From Liolophura sinensis (Eukaryota > Mollusca > Polyplacophora > Chitonida > Chitonidae): a stretch of 64,000 bases of DNA. Below the pieces are notes generated by a model, which was not told the DNA's origin, ran no database searches, and saw nothing but the letters and a program-made list of their open reading frames with translations. Below, piece after piece: positions 14,401 through 25,900 of the stretch (the stretch's first letter is position 1; the number at the start of each line of letters is the position of its first letter). The stretch spans positions 45,373,385 through 45,437,384 of the forward strand of contig NC_088295.1 of assembly GCF_032854445.1 (NCBI RefSeq), in the 5' to 3' direction. Both the position numbers and the translations under genes were made by a program.

Positions 14401-17400
14401 TGATTATTTCTCTAAACAAGCGTCAAATTGTGTTACTCCATAAAGGCTTGTCTTTCTCTGAGATGGAGTTAATGACATGCTCTGGTTTACCTTTGAGATG
14501 TAATTAATGTTTGTTCAGTTTCTTTCTCCACGGATGAATTTTGATGTCTGTATGGTTTGATCAGCCTGTTTTGTAGTGCTTTTTGCTTGTTTTTTTGCTT
14601 CTTCTTTTTTTTCTCTTTTTTTTTGTGTGTTTCAAGCTCAGATTTAACTGTCATAGAACTTCATGTAAATTATGATGCCAATCAGTAAGTCATCTGGGGT
14701 TTTAATGAAGGCTCTGATTCTGTTTTGTCTCTGGAGGAGCTGGCGCCAATTACTGTCAGATATGTCCGACCAGTGTGCAGTCATTTCCCTCCAGTCACTG
14801 CGAAAATTTTCCAATGCAGCTGGAACCTAATTGGTTTTTGAAGCACAAAACTTTATCCCCTTTGTTTACGCTGCATTTTTGAAAGCTTTCATTAAAATGT
14901 TCTCTGTATGTAGTTACAGGTTTTGACTTCGAAAGTTTATTTTTATTTTATGCAAGTTGCATGGAGAGGTGGCAATAATTCACAGTGAAAGAATGGCTGT
15001 GTAAATATAATTAATGAGTCTGTATGTACATGTATGTTATGTTTATACACTAAATAAATTGTTCTGATTGCATGAAGTATGTTTATACAAAAAACATATG
15101 TAGAATATGTAGAAATTTCATGTTGAACAGGCATCATTGAAGCTGTTATTTGAAAGAGTGGGATTCCTTTACGTTGTCGTACATGCCGCAGCAAAAGAAA
15201 TCTTTGAATTATACAAGACTACAGGTACATTGTTCATGTCACTAATATATACATGCATCTGCTTACAGCACACATTTTGCTGCATATCTTCTACTCATTT
15301 GTAATACTTTAAGGCTATGCGTTTAGGCATGAAGTCCATACTGGTGCCCGTTATCACTGCTCTCTCATAATCTAGGTATGGTGAAGTCTTGTTGAAATTC
15401 CGGAATCGTACAAGTTTTGAGTGGTTTATGGGAGAGCACAAAACCTGCATGCTATTAAGCACATGTACAATCAGTTGACCAATTTACACAATCTCGTATT
15501 TACATGACTCCCTTAGATCATCCGGTGTCAAACAGAGCTGCTGACCAAATCGGCCAGTTAGCCATGAAATACTGCCGTTGCATGGCAGGCAGGTTAGCAG
15601 TAATTTATACAAGAGCACAGCCATGTAATATTTTTGCGGGCTGCCAATTTAATAGCGATTCTGGGTGTCCCGCGAAGCAGTGAGCGATGTGGTCATTTGC
15701 TGGGTAAAAGGCAGATGCTGTGATCAGGGCCGGGCTTGCTCCTAAACAATACCCGGGGAAATATCCAGTGTTTAGTTTGTAGGCAGGAAGAAATCAATGC
15801 TCTCAGAACTTCTCCCACACCATTTATTGAGATTTACGAGGTAAATGTCAAGTCCTCGATATGACTCAATAGGAATAGCTTGCAGCAATATCAAATATTT
15901 ATGGATGTCGTTATATCCCTTGCCCTTGGCTAGAATAATTCTTGGCTCAGTTCTTTGACGATCTTCTGCCCAGGCCTCTCTTGTTAAGGAACATGGATGT
16001 TGAGATTGAACCCACCTCAGACTGAACCATTTGCATCCACACTTCTGTTTTTTCTTCTTTTTTTGGATGTATTCCATTTTTTTCTGGTTCCCCCCCCCCC
16101 CTTTCTTCACCCTTAGGATCTGCATTTTTTTTTTTTTAAGGGAGCTACTTGTATGAATAAAAAAAACATTTTGAAAGATTTATGGTTTCTAGCTCCTCAC
16201 GATTTAGGTATTTTTTGCTGCCCTGTCACAGTTGATTTGTCTTGGCCCCTGTTTTTTCCGGTGGAGTTCACCATTTTTTTCCCCATGACTTCGCTACAGC
16301 GAAAGTGATCACATGCTTCAAAACTGGTATTTGAGATTGGAGAGAAAAATGTTGATGATCACATTTGAGTTTACTTCTACATGTAGTTTACCTGTAAATC
16401 TACCTCTGTCTTGGCAGAAAATTGTTTTCCGTTTATCTGATTTCCCCGCTATTAGTTTCACATTTTCAGCTTATCTGGTTTTGGGTAATTACCAGGCTGT
16501 ACATTTTTCACAAGGTACAACTTTTTATGTGGCAGGTAAATAGTATTCCAAACTGTTGGTGTCATATAAAAAACAGTTGTAAGTACATGTTAACAACAGC
16601 TGTGCAAGGTAGTTAATAATGCAGCACACATCCAGCCCTGCTGGTTAGAAAATGCATCATATATATGTTTTAATGTTCATGTAATGTGAAGATTTCATTG
16701 ACTGCATTTAGAATACTTCTATAGAAACGCTGTTTGGTCACATAAAATCTAGTGTGAAAGTATTGGTTTGAGGGAAATAAGATCTTTTCCCAATGGTTAT
16801 TTAATTGTGTCCCAAGGTTTACTTATTTGTGTCCCAATGTGTGTGTGGATAAATGCAGTGGATTTATTTGCATTCACTTGGCAGTGGGGAGATAACTGGA
16901 GCTACATGTACAATGTATACACCATGTTCTAGAGTAGTCTCCCTTTAATGACATGCTGTAACAGTGTATGATTGAATGATTATGGCTTAATGCCACTTTG
17001 GCAATATTGCAGCTGTGTTGTTTCAATGCTGTTAGAGTTGGTCTATAAACTACACACAGATGTACTGTTAAACCAGAGGATAAAGGAGGCTTATTGAATT
17101 ATAGTTTGAGTGTTCAGGAACATGTAAAAATTATGATTTACTGCTACTGGTACAATTTCCACAATAAAATACATGCACATTAGGTGTGATCGGCAGTGAA
17201 TTTATAGTACTTTTTCTGGGGGCTAGTCATGGCCTTGGTTAAGAATCTTGTCTTTCCATCACTATTTCAAATGAGGTGTGGGTTTAGTCGTGGCCGCTTT
17301 CATTGTTCTTGGGGCCTGTCTTGACATATTAACTCATTATCCACACGTATGGTTTACACATCTGTAAGTCACCTGGTAAGATTTGTCAGTAACTTGCTAA

Positions 17401-20233
17401 TGGTCAGTGGTTTTATCCAATGCACTTCGCTATCTTCCACCCGTGAAAGTAATATCAGTCAAACCTCATGAAGTTTTCTTCATTTTTGTAGGAAGTGGAT
17501 ATTTTGTGGTGACGCCTGACACATACCGACTGCGCACAGATGACCACAGCCAGACATACGGCACTGCCATGGTGCAGTACCATCCTATGTACATACCTGT
17601 CCCCCATTTCAGCCACCTCCCACCTGGTTACCATGCCAACAGGGCTGCCCAAATGAGGACAATTTCATGTCAGACAAAGGGTGAGAGTGACCCTCCCAGT
17701 CGAGGCAGGGTCAAACTGGAGCGCAGCCATAGCATGAAGGGTTCCAAGGGTAAAGATCTACCCCAGAAAGAGTGTGTGGATGAGCCAGAGTTAAAGAGAA
17801 GCATGTCCGTCAAGTACAAGACTGAGAGGGGGAAGACAGTGTACAAGGATATTAACCTGAAGAACAGTAACCTCAACCAGGAGAAAGACAAAGGTATGTT
17901 CAGGAAAGATGTGTGAATACATGTACAGTCTGTTTCATCCGTGATCAGTTAATGTGAATGAATCAGTTCAAAGGTGTACACTTTTAACAAGTTAACTGGC
18001 AGGGGATTAGGCCACCAACATGGGCATGGTGGTGAAAATGTTAACTTTCCACCTTTACATTCACACTCACTGTAGTGACAGATGTGTGTAAAAGTCAGTT
18101 TTAAGAATTTAATGATGTACTCACTTGTTATTGATCCACAGCTTACACAGCATGATTTCTGCTTTAAACACAGTTTCACAGTTTGTGAAAAGAGTTAAAC
18201 GCATTCAAACTTTTGAATTCTAAGGTGGGCTCTATCAGTTTCAGCTAAGTACTGACTTATTGCCTTATTTCATTATTGACATTTCAGGTGAGAAGGTTTC
18301 ATTGCTGAGTAAACTGTTTGGAAAAGGAAAGAAGAAAGCCCCGCCTCCACCGCCTGTCAAAGAGGTGGAGTATGCATCATTCTCTGCTCAGTTCCCGCCT
18401 CCTGAATGGCAGTGGTACCAGCAGCAGATTGAGAAACATCGGCGAGTAGAAGACTGGGTAAAAAACCAGATCCCTAAGTCCGAGACCTGGCCCTACCTGC
18501 AGGCTCCCCCCTATAGTGTCGAATACAACGGGGCAAAGCCTATGGCAGTGTTTGCCCCAGGAGAGCAGCCACATCAGGGACAGTTCATGCAGGCACCCTG
18601 TCCAGTGCACTCCGGTGGGGAACCTGACCATCATGGCATGGACAGCCATCAGCGAGCAGCCACCTTACCTCCACACAGACACTCCAAGCGAAAACAGGGT
18701 CGCAGCAAGTCGCTAACACGACCCGAAGCTGGACGGCACAAGGGCAACTCTGAACTGACCCGTAGTGCGGAGAGACTGAAGTTGTCGTATGAGAGCTATG
18801 AGCATGGAGGCAGTAGTGTTGAGGTGAAAGAAAATGCTGACCCTCAGTTACAGGGACCTCCACATCCTATCCATAGCTTCATGTCTGTAGATGAACATCC
18901 CTATGGTATCCCCTACCACAGTACCCCAAGGGAGCCAGGTGTGCCCATGCCGGGCATGCCTATGTTACTTCAGCCTCACCCATCGTACATGGACGAATCG
19001 TACCAGCCACGTAAAGGGGAGATGTTTACGGAACACAGTGTCCAGGCTTACGGGAAGCACGACAGCAAGGAGCCCCATTACAACAGGAGAGCTTACAAGG
19101 CCAAGAAGAAACAGCAAAGGGCCAGCGAGAATCATAGAAGAAGCTTTAATGAAGGAGACATCAGTTACGAATATAAAGGTAAACTGCCTAAGAAGGAGTC
19201 TTCTTTCGCTGTATCTTGTGAGAGTGGGGTCAACTGTGTTGGTCAACTGAGCAATGATGACGACGGTAAACCGGGCCAAGTTTCTAGTCACCTGGGTCAG
19301 GTCCATGATGGTCAGCCTGGGTCAGAGAGTCAGGGGCGAGCTGGTCAAGCTGACCACAGCCATTCTCGCCACAAGTCTTATCTCATGAACAATAGTGTGA
19401 TGAAGAAATCCCATCGACACAAACACAGAGGCCACAGAGAAAAGTGTATCCCGGAGGAGAGTGAGGTGAAGGATGCTGATGACTCTGCTGAGATTCAAGA
19501 ACATTTCAAAGCCATGAATGTGGAAAAGGTTGACGTTTGTGTTCATAGAAACTTTGAGGAGTCTCAGCTGCATGTGGAGGCTCAAATCACCACGAATGCT
19601 GTATCCACAACAGGCAGTAGTGGAGAGGCTATTAATTCAAACAGCGGGCAGAGCTGCGAAACTGTCCTAGACAACCACAAAAACATTTATTCAAAGGAGG
19701 ACAATAAAGCTGGCGAAAATGTGACGATGGATGGGAAGGAGGTCAGTGTTGGGGACAGTGGGTTTGGCTCACCTAGGAATGTGGAAGTGTCCCCTGATAA
19801 CAAGTTTCCTGCTGGGGACAGCACCACTGATAGCATCCAGGCCAACACCCTCCCACAGACTAAGCACGGCCTTAACATTCTGCGGAACACTGACCGTATG
19901 GCCAGGAAGTACCCCCAACACAGAAGCAGCAGTGGCTCAGCCTATGCCGCCCACATCAGTCCCTATGCCAATGGCTGCCCAATACCTCTCAACAACCAGA
20001 GACCCAAGGAGTCAAACATAGACACGGCTCACAAGCAGCGACCCAAATCCCAAGGGGACGTGCTAGTCCACCCGTACCCCTCCCAGAATGATGTGGTACC
20101 CTACCAATTCAACTCACAAGGGGACATGATACCCCCTCAATACAGCTCCCAAAATGTCATGGATGAAAAACTGTTACAAGTCTCCAGGAAGTTTCAGATG
20201 GAAGGAGACTTTGAAGTTGTAGGTGTGGTTTAG
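3776..20233 (+). CDS. STOX: Storkhead-box protein (STOX1/STOX2/knockout family), 3' three exons
   Basis: Gene-level entry: exons 3776-4009, 17492-17893 and 18288-20233 join in phase to 859 residues plus stop; the N-terminus is off the left edge. Exon one plus the start of exon two encode the storkhead winged-helix domain. Recognisable pieces are SLCLIIMDLNNNRI, QLIYDTLGQLIRERK and, across the junction, FHTGSGYFVVTPDTY, the strand-turn-strand wing typical of STOX proteins. Further on are LLSKLFGKGKKK with a polyproline run, the conserved PPEWQWYQQQIEKHRRVEDW segment, basic tracts such as KRKQGRSKSLTR (possible nuclear localisation), a long polar low-complexity region and a short conserved C-terminus FEVVGVV. 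The family (human STOX1 and STOX2, fly knockout) contains DNA-binding proteins implicated in trophoblast, neuronal and axon-guidance biology; the single invertebrate gene usually represents both vertebrate paralogues. Family assignment is firm; function in this animal is inferred. Confidence 0.92.
8446..8494. repeat. (TCTG)n microsatellite
   Basis: The sequence is about twelve near-perfect TCTG units, slightly interrupted at the left end, inside the long STOX intron. Short ORFs crossing it on both strands are artefacts of the repeat. Confidence 0.95.
12400..12760 (+). other. Coding-like but stop-interrupted intronic stretch
   Basis: This segment is richer in G+C than the surrounding intron. 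One plus frame gives a protein-like run (ASEAEEEDTMVASEG, then a stop, then EALHLSPSDQETHAVLSG). A second frame is open from 12611 (TPKTGGPPEDRSGV). Stops and a frame change break it up, and no splice sites clearly bound it. It could be a decayed exon, a pseudogene fragment or chance, and I do not recognise a family. Confidence 0.2.
13517..13756 (+). mobile_element. Degenerate tRNA-derived SINE, family B (AAATAAAT tail)
   Basis: The order matches family B: a tRNA-like head (GCAATGACCCATGACC, then CACCAATGCAGTCGC), a body with AGCTCAGGCTGGCTTCCT, a central segment with TAATGCTGGCCATCGTCGTG, and the tail CAAATAAGTCAATAAATG. Compared with the full-length copies near 38143 and 62003 it is clearly diverged, so it is probably an old insertion. 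Confidence 0.75.
16975..17040 (-). mobile_element. SINE-tail fragment, family D
   Basis: Read on the minus strand this gives ATATTGCCAAAGTGGC, then ATTAAGCCATAATCATTC. The same words occur on the plus strand at 21690-21790, so both look like 3' ends of one SINE family. Confidence 0.45.
17492..17893 (+). CDS. STOX: STOX exon: wing of the winged helix and basic linker
   Basis: The acceptor is CATTTTTGTAG and the donor is AAAG/GTATGT at 17894. The first two bases complete the Gly codon of HTG/SGYF. The exon encodes 133 residues plus one base. It begins with the wing SGYFVVTPDTYRLRTDD and continues into a Ser/Lys-rich linker (SRGRVKLERSHSMKGSKGK). Confidence 0.92.
18288..20233 (+). CDS. STOX: STOX large terminal coding exon
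   Basis: The acceptor is GACATTTCAG, and the stop TAG is at 20231-20233. The exon encodes 648 residues after the split Gly codon. Notable segments are KLFGKGKKKAPPPPP, the aromatic PPEWQWYQQQ block, basic stretches, His-rich SHRHKHRGHRE, and a duplicated motif near the end (SQGDVLVHPYPSQN at 20048, then SQGDMIPPQYSSQN at 20114, 22 codons apart). A single very large 3' coding exon is characteristic of STOX genes. Shadow ORFs inside it on both strands are not genes. Confidence 0.93.
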
Positions 20234-21470
20234 TGCATGAAAAGATTCCGCTTCTGTCATGGTAAAGCGTCATCTATTTTAGTCAAGGTTTTTAGACATA
20301 TCTGTACTGTTATCGTTGATATTATCAATTGATATTCTTCATTTTTGTAGCATAATTATGTTATTTAATAATGGCTGTATATAGTTTTATGTGTAAATTA
20401 TTTTTTTCTGTACATATTATGGGCGAGTAAAGATTTCTTTTCCACCCTTGATGTGGTGTTACAACCTGACATCCTGGTGAAGTCATCATTAAAAACTTTG
20501 ATGTAAATGTAGATAGATAATTGCTCAAGTGGCCTTTCTGCCTATCATTGTGTTTAACAGTAACTGAGCCATCAACTGTTTTGTTTGGCCATGTTTCACA
20601 TTGTTAAATCTTTTATCAATACTTTACGCAAGAAAGGAGAGAAAAAAATATCTCAAAAGACTAAAGCCTTGGAAAAAATGTCACATTTTATTGTAAAGTT
20701 TTAAGAAGATTTTTGAAGGTGAGTAAATGTTGTGATACTTTAATGTAGACTTGTATGTCTGGGTTTTAAACCAAGAATTTACCACAATTCCATTTGTGTA
20801 CATGTAGTTGTGTCAGTATGCGTTTGATTAGCTCTGCCAGAGTGGATGAATTCAGTGTGGATTTGTGTGTGATAGTTGCTCAGATATCCCAGCCTCGTCA
20901 ATACCTAGTGCAATTTCGTGGCTTTTTAAAGTAGTTTATTAAGTGTCTCTGTTGTCCGCAAAAAACTTTAAACTGTTAGCAGAGAATTACTTCTATTTTT
21001 TCTCTAATCATGTTCCTTGTAACCACACTGTTATCGAGTGGTTCCTGATCAAGCTGAAAATCTTGTATTAAAGGAATTTGTCTAAATGTGGCTTCAGTTC
21101 ATTCTAGCTTAGCAAATCCTTTCAATAATTAATTTATATGTACATTATTCAAACTTTTTTAAAACTCTGACTGCATAGTGTTGGTTTAAATGATACATAC
21201 ACGTATACCGCCATATAAAAATCTGAAAGAGGCTGGCATTTCTACGGTAGAGTCTTTAACTTTAACACAATGTTCCAGGGTACAAGGAGACATATTTGTC
21301 TATTCTATAATGTGTAGTTAACTGAAAGTATCTACCAACGCTTTCTCAACAGTTGAATCTTACCTTTATCTTTGTCACTGTTCTTCAATGCCTTCTGTCT
21401 TTGCTCATCTCTTAAACTATTACCTAGGTAATCTATGTCCTCAAATAAAACTTGTGATTTGTTGATGTAT
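20234..21470 (+). other. STOX: STOX 3' untranslated region with polyadenylation signal
   Basis: This is A+T-rich sequence directly after the stop. An AATAAA lies at 21444-21449 and is followed by GT-rich TTGTGATTTGTTGATG, the expected order for a cleavage/polyadenylation site. No earlier canonical AATAAA stands out, so the UTR is probably about 1.2 kb. Confidence 0.6.
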
Positions 21471-21689
21471 ATTAAACAAGATCAGCTTTCATCGTTCTTT
21501 GTGTGCACGAAGCTGATGGTGTTTCGTCCCTCCATTCTTTGGCTTACCCCGGCAAAGCATTGGTGCGCAGGTTTGCTTAACTCCTAATTATTCAGTTTCA
21601 AAGAGACAGTCTCGGTACTACCTCACTTCATGTCTTGTTGAGCATGTGGCGATAAAGTGAGCACTGGTCAGTCCAGTGTCAGCAATTAC

Positions 21690-21790
21690 ATGTACCCGAT
21701 AGGGCGATGTCCGGTGCCCGCAACATGAGGTTCTCCTAGATATGGCTACCATATTGCCAAAGTGGCGTTAAGCCAGATATAAATCACTCA
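21690..21790 (+). mobile_element. SINE-tail fragment, family D
   Basis: It contains ATATTGCCAAAGTGGCGTTA, then AGCCAGATATAAATCACTCA. It shares a core with the minus-strand fragment at 16975-17040. Tails of this form (gene-like body ending in TTAAGCC and CACTCA repeats) are usual for invertebrate tRNA-derived SINEs. Confidence 0.5.
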
Positions 21791-22245
21791 TTGAACATAA
21801 CGTTCTGGTGTGGCTGCGCCATCAGGCTGAACTATTGTAGTACAAGGCCCAATATGACGGAAATTTGAACGTCGGCGTTATAAATTCCAGCCGAACAAAT
21901 TATAAATTAGCAAACCAACAGCCAAAAACTGAAATGTGGAATGATGTGTAAGCCTATACTACACCTACCGAAGAGCCTTTGCTGATTGAAGAAATAAAAA
22001 GTTCTGCCGCCAAACCCAGTTGCCCATAAAGCGATGGAATCACTTCTACTGTGCGAACTCTCGCTGTCTAGGCTGCAGCCTTTTGTCGGCAAGTTTCCTC
22101 GAGGAACCTGGATGAGTGCAGGTAATGGTTTCTCACTGCATGATTTCATAAGAAACTGACCCGTGTCTTGCTAACAAAACCATCAACCATGTGATGTCAA
22201 TGACTTAATGAATTCACACTGGCAATGTTAATATTAATTGCTTTA

Positions 22246-22337
22246 AAGCCCGGTTTCCACCCACCATAATGCTGGCCGCCGTCGCATAAGTGAAATATTC
22301 TTGAGTACGTCGTAAAACACCCATCAAACAAATAAAC
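22246..22337 (+). mobile_element. 5'-truncated family-B SINE
   Basis: Only the 3' half is present: CCCGGTTTCCACCCACCATA, then ATGCTGGCCGCCGTCGCATA, AAGTGAAATATTCTTGAGTA and the tail CATCAAACAAATAAA. It closely matches the full copies near 38143 and 62003. Confidence 0.85.
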
Positions 22338-22778
22338 TGCTATAAAGTATCCACGAAGTAACCTTATAGCGTAGTGTATTGTATGAGAAGTACTTCATAA
22401 TGATGTTTAATATATTCCACGAGTGATATACAGATCAAATTCCAAAACCAAGAGGTTTTTCTAATGCAACTGTCCATGCGAGTTGCTTTAATAAAACCTG
22501 ACGCAGATTTTCTACCATGGAGCTTCGCCACTCCCAATGTGTGTTTCTAGAAGAAGAAATGTTTCTTTGGAAAATTCTTTTCTTGAATTGATGCAACGAT
22601 TCTATTCTGTGTATACACGGTAAATTTTGTAGTCTTTCAAGGCGATCATATAAGTGAAGACCAGACTTGTTTTTATAATTGTTTTGTTATCCTAATGTGC
22701 ATTGTTAATGATGCGTTAAATATCAATGAAATATCACGCACTGCGATAATTTTGGGTGGACATTTATAAACATTCAAT

Positions 22779-22903
22779 CTACTCGAGCTTTACTCCACGA
22801 AGAACTTTTTGGTTAACAATAGTAAATGATGACGTAAGTACATTAGAATCCACAGAGCGAGACTGGCCCGGCTGTTGTCCACCTGCGTACACCATCATAT
22901 TCC
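22779..22903 (-). CDS. GH3 exon 12 (C-terminus and stop)
   Basis: The minus-strand acceptor is CTACTACAG, and the stop TAG is at 22779-22781. It encodes residues 706-746, beginning GNMMVYAGGQQPGQS. The GGQQP block is the usual last conserved segment of animal beta-xylosidase-like GH3 proteins. The split Gly codon joins correctly to exon 11. Confidence 0.88.
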
Positions 22904-25900
22904 CTGTAGTAGAAAACAGGGGATATAATAAGCTAGTATATATTAAACTGAAAACACCTTACGGGCCGTAAATATTTTCATGTAATAGGTCTTTCACCAT
23001 ATAGGCCCTATTCATAACATGAAATAACAATGCTGTTACATAGGCCGTCGCTATTGTATAGGAACTCGAATCTACGTTTCAATCCTGTGATGATAATGTT
23101 TCAGAAATAGTCAGTCTATGTACTGCTACACGTCTACGAACACCTGATGTCATCAACAAAAGTAAATACCCAGTAGAAGTTCCGACAAGTTTCACTGATA
23201 TTTATGTGATGCCACATGCAATTTAGTACAACACTGTCGCCGAAATACCTCTTTTGGATCGGTTTTCGTGTTTAAGTGTATGTGTTAGCCGTTCTAGGCA
23301 AAGTTATAACATATATAATTACTCAGAAGTGTTGCTGTATTTGGACGCCCAGCTATGACATTCTTAACAAGAAAATTTGAGTTCCGCCATGCACTGACGC
23401 TGCTGTCTGAAGACGCCGTCGAAGGGGGACTACTCTTCAAATAGATTTTTTTACTGTTACGGGTCTTCTCTTACAGGTACAATGTATTATACATCACTTT
23501 TTTCCAACTAGCACATTTATTTGCACCGTTATCAACGACCATTAACAAAAACACGTTTTCAGTATCCGATGTAGCTCCTCATATGTACACTGTCCTACGC
23601 TAAACAAGTTCTTACCATTTGCTAACAGGTACAAACGAATGAGAGGCGTGTGCGGAGTGCATATGATCGTAATAGACGCGCACAGGAAGCAAACGATGGC
23701 AATCGTATTTAAGACCCATTCGGGTAAGACTAAACCTAGTATGTACAGCCGTGGAAGGCTGCCTATCTAGTCCAGCAGGAGCAATTAACGTGCCTAGTGT
23801 GTGGATGTTACGCTATAGGTTTGATTCTTTCTGAACATACCTGGCTCTACGACAAATCCTCTATCGTCGTCCCAGATGGCCATTTGATGTGGACGGATTT
23901 CAAATGTATATGCCGTGTCTTGGTTTGGTAGAAGCGTGGTGCGGTAAACCCCGGCTAACTGTATATTAGGCATGGTGGACGAGGGATTCACCCAGCGGAT
24001 GTACACCTGTATTACCTGGAAAGTCATACAGATAAAATCAATTGCATTATTACATGACAACCTCATGTTTTTCATTTGTATAGACTTTATTACAAATTGC
24101 ACTTCTGTATAAACCATCAACCGCTGTATGAAGTCTGTAGAAAAACATAAACTGGAAACAATCCCGAGAAAATCTGAATGAAGGGTATGTAGAATTAAAG
24201 TTTACCTCATCTCCAGTGACTGTGCCCACGTTTTTGACCACGACCCTGACGGTCTGGGACTGACCAGCGGAAATAGTTCTGTTTCCCAGAATAAGTGAAT
24301 TGTACACGAAATTTGTGTAGGACAGACCATAGCCAAAGGGGTACAACGGTTTACCGGTAAAATACCGATAGGTCCGCCCAGCCATGGTGTAGTTGGTGAT
24401 TGATGGTACCTGCAAAGAACACAGGCAAACAAAGGATTTTACAGTTTTTAAACCAGAGTAGCGAAGACAGTGCGATAGCTGGAGAATGGTGACACGTAAC
24501 CGGTGAAATAAAGCCCCTTGGAAATTTGCCCCTGTCAGAGTTCTATTCTAACTGTTCTGGTAAATGCATAAATAGTAGCAAATTACACGCCCCTAGCACC
24601 ATGACTTAATCAGAATTAGGTTAAAAAAATTGCTATGATGTTAATTGCAATTTATTAGACTTCAATGGTCTAGAATTACTCAAAATGCTGTGTTGTCATA
24701 TTTAACAAGCAATAACATTAAAACAAACCGGCAGACCGACTGACCAGTAGGCTCAGTGAAAAGCTAAAACATCTGCAGATCATACGTGGGAAAATCTGCC
24801 AGCAACATGCGAAAGGTCGTGGGCTCCCATTGGGCTCAGCCCGGTTTCCTCCCACTTTAATGCTGGCCGCCATCGTATATAAGTGAAATATTCTTGAGTG
24901 CGACATGAAACACCAATCAAAACAGTAGATACTATAGATCTCCTTGATTTATGCATCGTCCTCTCCCTCTCCGTCATGAGACCATTTCATTATGCAGTTC
25001 AGCAATAATGCATATAATTGCTGGTAAGCTCGTGTTGGTGTAGGCAATTTCAGCATTTTGTATCATTTCGATTTATTTATTTATCTGATTGGTGTTTCAC
25101 GCCGTACTCAAGAATATTTCACTCATACGACGGCGGCCAGCACTATGGCGGGTGGAAATCGTGTAGAGCCCGGGAGGAAACCAATGGCCATCGGCAGGTT
25201 GTTGCAAGACCTTCGGCCAGAGAGGAAGCCAGCATGAGCTGGACTTTAACTCACAGCAAACGCATTGGTGAAAGGCTCCGGAGGCCCCTTCATATAGAGA
25301 TTTAAGGCACATACTTATACAGATATCTATGTTCTCCAACATCTCTAATAGCATCTCCAACATCTTATCACCAATATTCCCTTGTAATTTACAGTGAATA
25401 TGTCCATTAAACATCACTACGCACGCAGTTACATCTTCTAAATCAAGCTGACATCTCAATGGAAAAGTGAAAAGTTCATACTCTTTTCAAAATTTGTTTT
25501 CAACGCGTGTAATATGTAATGCTGTGTATAACACTGCACGATTGTCTCAAGATGACAATCGCTTTGCACCCAAATATCGCCTAGAATACACGTACAGAAC
25601 TGTATTTACCTGATCCAAAGACTGGTACCACGTGTAAGGCAATCGACCTCCAGGATTCGAAAAGTCGCCGTTATTCATCAACACTCTTGCGATTGCCTCC
25701 CCTGCCGCCTGTGCCGGGAAGAAAGCCTCCAGGATAGCTTTGATGTTCGAGCTGGAGTCCGCCATCGAGATTTCCAGAGGTCCAGCATTCAGTAAGATCA
25801 GAACTATTGGCGTTCTATTGCCTGTATGATATTGACCATTATTGATCAAAACACACACATTAATGATAGCGCAAAACGCATTGTTAGTTCAAAACATTGC

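Larger units (their letters stand above)
4010..17491 (+). other. Long STOX intron (13.5 kb)
   Basis: This intron separates the helices of the winged-helix domain from its wing. I found no coding exon on either strand. It contains a TCTG microsatellite (8446-8494), T-rich/G-rich low-complexity sequence around 11745-11810, a SINE (13517-13756), a SINE-tail fragment (16975-17040) and a coding-like but stop-interrupted stretch around 12400-12760. Palindromic ACATGT/TACATGTA words are frequent throughout. Confidence 0.8.
21471..22778. other. Convergent intergenic region between STOX and the GH3 gene
   Basis: The two genes face each other here. The region contains a SINE-tail fragment (21690-21790) and a truncated family-B SINE (22246-22337). 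I see no coding sequence. The 3' UTR of the minus-strand GH3 gene must lie in the right part. A minus-strand ATTAAA near 22485 is a possible but weak polyadenylation signal. Confidence 0.6.

Noticed and set aside
18377-19890. Several minus-strand ORFs inside the large STOX exon
   Set aside because: They are antisense shadows of G+C-richer coding sequence, and the plus frame has clear family similarity.
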